The notes under the pieces were generated by a model. That model had not been told where the DNA came from, ran no database searches, and saw nothing but the letters and a program-made list of their open reading frames with translations. The position numbers were made by a program, and so were the translations under genes. DNA of 60,000 nt from Branchiostoma floridae. Lineage: Eukaryota > Chordata > Leptocardii > Amphioxiformes > Branchiostomatidae. Positions 55,126 through 60,000 of the stretch are shown piece by piece. Where the stretch lies: positions 7,591,665 through 7,651,664 of the forward strand of contig NC_049986.1 in NCBI RefSeq assembly GCF_000003815.2. The letters are read 5' to 3'. Position 1 is the first letter of the stretch, and each line of letters begins with the position of its first letter.

Positions 55126-56550
55126 ATATCCAGTTGCTTGAGTAACTATTTTTGGCGTATCTTATTACCTGGATGTCTAACCTACATCGACGTATTTTCC
55201 TTGAGGCTTGACTACGTGCGAGACGCTTTGCGTTGGCAGACGGGAAAAAAAGTACCACTAAGTGATGTTTCTTCAATCCTGGCTGCATAATTTGTCGAGA
55301 AAAGATTTGAGCACAAAATTAGTTTACTCATGGCAAATTATTGTGTAAAATAATTCTTTGAGGGCGGGTGTGTCGTTTTAAGTCAAATAGTGTTATTGGC
55401 GCGACATAATATGTGTATATTGCATTGAGTGATTCTAGATTAAATGATTGGATAAACATATCTTGTTGATCACAAGATACATGGTTTCATGTCATCACAA
55501 ATCGATAGAATAGTTTTTTTTTACAGCAGATGTTTAAAAGGTATGTTTAAGAGCCCTACACATTGGAGCATCTCTCTTTCAAAGATGACAATAAATTATA
55601 AATGTTGATTTGTAGAGATTCATATGAGCTTTAGAATGACCACAGCTAACTCATAATTTAGATATTTCGATTATGAGGAACACTAGCCAGCCATTGTGTG
55701 CAAACCCAGCACTTCAGCTAAAATCACAATGATTATCATTATGATTTTTTGTGAATGGCCCACACAATAATACACATGTTTATGTCAGTTTGATCATAAT
55801 ACAAGTTGTTGCATTTGTAGTTGAGTTTGAGTTTATAATTTAATCTCGTAGTTCCCCAGTTGAAAGAAAATCACATATACAGATGGCCAGTGTAGTGGAG
55901 GGCCAATCAGTAATGTGGTCCATTGGGAGGGATCTACATTATTTATCTATTGTATACCCCAATTACTCTACTCCCTCATAAATAGACAAAGGTCTGTCAC
56001 CAGGCTTTGTTCTATATGAAGTTGGCAGGTCTATTATGGCAAGGAAATGGTCTGCCCCTGCCTGCCACAATACATGTACATTAGACACACACTATACATT
56101 TGTAAACACTACAGGGACTAAATTGTTGAAATTTTACTCTGCGACAGCCTCCATGTCAGCAGTGTATGGAAAAATTAACGAATTTCTAGTAAATTTTGTA
56201 TTGAAAGTGCAACAGCTAGAATAAATGATGTCTGTTTGGACAGACATTTTGGGTATACATTAGACTTGCTATATGTGTTCAGTAATTTGCCATACATTGT
56301 ACCCATTACAATTGTTATGCAAGAAAGTTGGAATTGCAGGTCAGACATTGGCATCTGAATTTATCACATCTGATAGAGGAGAATGCTTGTTTTTTTCGAT
56401 CTATATTTTTTGCTCTGATATTTTGGTTGTTGTGTTCTGCACTGACCATTCACCCCGTACCCTGGGGAGTAGATCCTCTGGCAAGCATAAAATTCTGATT
56501 GACCAGGGATTACATGTGGCCACAGTCTTCAACTGTGACTTGTCTGATAG
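55126..56550. other. PRRC2 intron 1, nothing recognised
   Basis: AT-rich, no supported feature. Confidence 0.35.
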
Positions 56551-56753
56551 TACTGTAAATGCAGAAATGTTCACGGTTTAATATTCACGGTGGTGGTTGC
56601 TTCACTGCGAATTTGAAACCACCGCAAACATTTTTCCATGGCATTAAGAGACTACAGTGCATGGTGCTACCACGAAATTAAAACCACAGCGAAAAGTCCA
56701 TTTTGCCGCTACCGCAAAATTAAATCTCCACGAACTTAAATGCATTTACAGTA
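56551..56753. mobile_element. TA-MITE, TACTGTAAATGCA family (copy)
   Basis: Complete: TACTGTAAATGCAGAAATG to TAAATGCATTTACAGTA, 203 bp, TA at both ends. Confidence 0.9.
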
Positions 56754-57036
56754 ATTTTGGCCCCCAAGAATGCTTCATTTTAACCTAGAATTAGAAAAGA
56801 AGCTCCAGACACTCCCCAACTCTGTGGCTCCGGTCAGTTGTGGTGCTTCCCCCTTGCAAGTCCTGTTTTGGTATTTCAATCTCTCATGCCATCTTTTGTT
56901 TGCACCTTATTGAGAAGTAGACATGTGCATCTTCAATCAATGGTCGGTGTTATCAAAGTCAATTGGTAATTATTGAATATCATTCTCACAAATTATGTTC
57001 GTCTATGGTTCCCTAGTTGCTTGGCTTATTTCTTCA

Positions 57037-57652
57037 GGGTTGGGGTTTTGTGCGCGTGAAGAATTTGCGCGTGAAAACTTGCGCGTGAAAAATCTGCGCG
57101 TGACAATATGCAAATTAGCTGATTCCCAAGGGATTCAAAATTTTTTTGCAGTTTTATACTTAAAAGCTCAAACAGGATGGCACAAAATGGAATTAATCAT
57201 CATATTGTTGCATTCTAGAGTACAAAATCTCGACCTGAGTGATTTTCAAGTGATTTTTAAATGTTAACTTTTCACGCGCAAAAAAGTTTGGAATTTGCGT
57301 GTGAAACAATCTGCTTCAAAAAAGATGAAATGAAGCTTCTAGAATGGAGAAAAGCCTCAAATTGTTACATTTTACAATACAAAACCTCATATGAGTAATT
57401 TTTCAATTCATTTCTGCCAAATTTACGTGATTTTGAAATGTTCAAAATATGCAAATTAACCTATTCCCAAGGGATCTGAAAATCAAGGTTTTTTTAAACC
57501 AAAAATTCAGGTAACAGATGGGGAATTATATCATAGGTTAAAATTTTTCTGCCATAGAATTCCTTGCGGCAAATTTTTCAGGAACTTTATTTTTCACGCG
57601 CACATTTTTCACGCGCACGCGCAAATTCTCCACGCGCAGAAAACCCGTTCCC
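57037..57652. mobile_element. hAT-type element with CGCGTGAA repeats, 8-bp target duplication
   Basis: Flanked by TTTCTTCA at 57029-57036 and 57653-57660. Ends GGGTTGGGGTTTTGTGCGCG and CGCGCAGAAAACCCGTTCCC are complementary with few mismatches. Each end carries four TGCGCGTGAA-type boxes (complement TTCACGCGCA on the right). 616 bp, non-coding. Confidence 0.87.
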
Positions 57653-57660
57653 TTTCTTCA

Positions 57661-58578
57661 TAGCAGCATAAGGTTTCTACATAGAGATTTATGTAGAAAG
57701 GGGCCTTGCTTTATCAAGACCATATTAGCTCTATTTCTGCTTTCAGTGGTGTTTAACCACTAGGTTGAATGAACAGTACATACAAACAGAAGTTGCAAGT
57801 CAACCATGTATCTTTGGGGTCTTTCCAACCATAAATGAATGTGCAAAATGGCTATTCCTTCCCTTCTTGGGATTGCATGAATTCAATTTTCAATGCTTCT
57901 TTCACTTTCATGTTGACAAATCACCCCCGCCCCCTGTGTTCACTTTCTCGAAAATAATTGTAAGTTCACTCTTAAATTGCTTGAAATGGCTGTGAGCCTG
58001 CGACGTCATCAGAAAATGGTACACGCCTACTGATCTGTGTACTTAATTCCCAGACTTTGGAATAATGGTTTTGCACCACTAAACTACCATATCAGCTCTG
58101 CCTATATTGCTTTTTAAGTCTAGAATGTTTCTTCTCTGGTATCATAATTTTTACATAGGGTACTAAAGCACCCTCATACAGTGCTGTCCCACTCAAGATT
58201 TCTGGGAAGAAGCCCAAGGGGTCGACATTATTCTAGTTTTGTGAAATATAACTAAGAAATCAATATGGCACTTGTAAAAACTAAGGAAAGGAGAAGATAG
58301 CAGTTTTTAGAAGAAGGATGACACTTAGCTTTCTAAGCTGTAATACATGTTTGAGATAGTCACAGCCATTTTGTCTGACCAAGGATAATTTATGTTATGG
58401 AAAAATTCAAAATTGACCAGTACAGTGGGCCTAGTGCCAAGTACTTGTTAGGTGCCAATTTTGTTTGACCTTTGCATAGATAAAAGCACCCAACTCTTCT
58501 AACTGCTGTTTGAAATTGATGCAGTGTCCTTCCCTCACTTCTGATAAAACAATATTTTATGAGATGATACTGCTTTTA
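57661..58578. other. PRRC2 intron 1, nothing recognised
   Basis: No supported feature. Confidence 0.3.
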
Positions 58579-58604
58579 ACTAGCCTGGGTACCATCCAAG
58601 TAGT

Positions 58605-58822
58605 AGTTCGCTACTCTGCTCACTTCTGCTATCCGTCTGGGGACCAGCACATTCACACCGTTTGGTGGTAACGTTAGTTAATGAGCGAATTAAGAAATGG
58701 GTTCTAGAGCGCTCATTCGATGACAACGGGCCCTCCCGCAAGCGGACGGATGGCGTTTCGTCTGTTGGAACGCCTGTTCAAACGAGTGCCTGAACTCATT
58801 TCTTAATTCGCTCATTTGTAGG
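58605..58822. repeat. Dispersed palindromic repeat, copy 2
   Basis: Matches 23139-23355 over its length (GGGTTCTAGAGCGCTC, TTCGATGACAAC, TGTTGGAACGCCTG). Arms GAGCGAATTAAGAAATGGG and its complement near the right end pair. Confidence 0.78.
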
Positions 58823-58964
58823 GACGAATCAGCGCCCTTGTTTAAAATTTGGACAATTCCAGGCGTTAACGTGGCAGAACAGCAGAGGAGCGACAGTGTA
58901 TAGTGTATAAGGAATGTCAGTGAGAAGCAACTGTATATATTGCATAATAAACGTCAGAGCAAAC

Positions 58965-59155
58965 TACTGTAAATGCATTTAAGTACGCAGGGATTTACTT
59001 TCGCGGTATCGGGAAAATGGAGTGTACGCGGTGTTTTTTTTTAGTTCGCGGTAGCGCCATGAACTGGTCTTGAAAATTGAAATTGGTTGCAATGAAGTGG
59101 CCACCACAAAAATCGTAAACAAAAAACCACCGTGAACATTTCTGCATTTACAGTA
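58965..59155. mobile_element. TA-MITE, TACTGTAAATGCA family (copy)
   Basis: TACTGTAAATGCATTTAAG to TTCTGCATTTACAGTA; 191 bp, reverse orientation, ends 66 bp before the PRRC2 coding exon acceptor. Confidence 0.87.
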
Positions 59156-59266
59156 CTTTTTGAATGGTACCCAGGCAAGCTTTTAACACACAAAGTAACA
59201 AGTCTGTTTCTGTGATTGCAGAAAGAGGCACGTTCATAGGGTGCCGTTAGTGCAGCCACTCGATGA

Positions 59267-59976
<710 letters not shown>

Positions 59977-60000
59977 TAAGTAGAACTAAATATTTACCTT

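Larger units (their letters stand above)
58579..59182. repeat. Composite block between TAGCCTGGGTACC ends
   Basis: AACTAGCCTGGGTACCATCC at 58578 and GAATGGTACCCAGGCAAGC ending ~59181 are inverted. Inside lie the dispersed repeat 58605-58822 and the TA-MITE 58965-59155, so it may be one fold-back that collected insertions. Confidence 0.65.

Overview
This is eukaryotic, intron-rich, repeat-dense animal DNA. Three protein-coding genes can be recognised by homology. All three are bilaterian genes with split coding exons and canonical GT-AG introns. The dense mix of hAT, Harbinger, Tc1/mariner/pogo and TTAA-flanked miniature elements, tRNA-derived and 5S-rRNA-derived SINEs, and the gene neighbourhood suggest an invertebrate chordate, most likely a cephalochordate (amphioxus). 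The species assignment is inference.

Layout. (1) 305-2914 (+): last four coding exons of a ZDHHC12-like DHHC palmitoyltransferase; the 5' exons lie before the window. (2) 2915-11764: intergenic and 3'-flanking DNA holding a gag-like remnant, MITEs, a 0.9 kb Harbinger-type element, a tRNA-SINE, the 3' end of a non-LTR retrotransposon and a 0.3 kb tandem duplication. (3) 54039-11765 (-): a procollagen galactosyltransferase gene (COLGALT/GLT25D family, collagen hydroxylysine glycosylation in the ER) of about 42 kb. Twelve coding exons were placed with matching phases. One block, expected between the exon at 53798-54039 and the exon at 28175-28309, was not found; that intron contains a 100-N assembly gap at 43525-43624. 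(4) 36256-42101: inside that same intron, on the opposite strand, a complete 5.85 kb pogo-like DNA transposon with a TA target duplication, terminal inverted repeats, subterminal GGTAC repeats and an uninterrupted two-exon 784-residue DDD transposase. (5) 54040-54330: a compact divergent promoter shared by COLGALT and (6) a PRRC2 (BAT2-like) gene on + whose non-coding first exon ends at 54451 and whose first coding exons are 59279-59393 and 59798-59963, continuing past the window.

Between the exons the sequence is a museum of transposition. Many elements can be delimited to the base by target-site duplications. Several are nested: a hAT-type MITE in the tail of a Harbinger MITE, a CAGG-ended element inside a TA-MITE, a hAT-type MITE inside a fold-back, and a Harbinger MITE inside a GGCCACC-type repeat. 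A 2.1 kb element at 45930-48056 with 25-bp perfect terminal repeats and six same-strand copies of a 17-18-mer is the second striking unclassified element.

The three host genes do not form a pathway. Together they are interesting as synteny: human relatives of the same three families sit on the MHC-paralogon chromosomes (ZDHHC12, CERCAM and PRRC2B on 9q34; COLGALT2 and PRRC2C on 1q; COLGALT1 on 19p; PRRC2A on 6p). No prokaryotic features, CRISPR arrays or operons are present.
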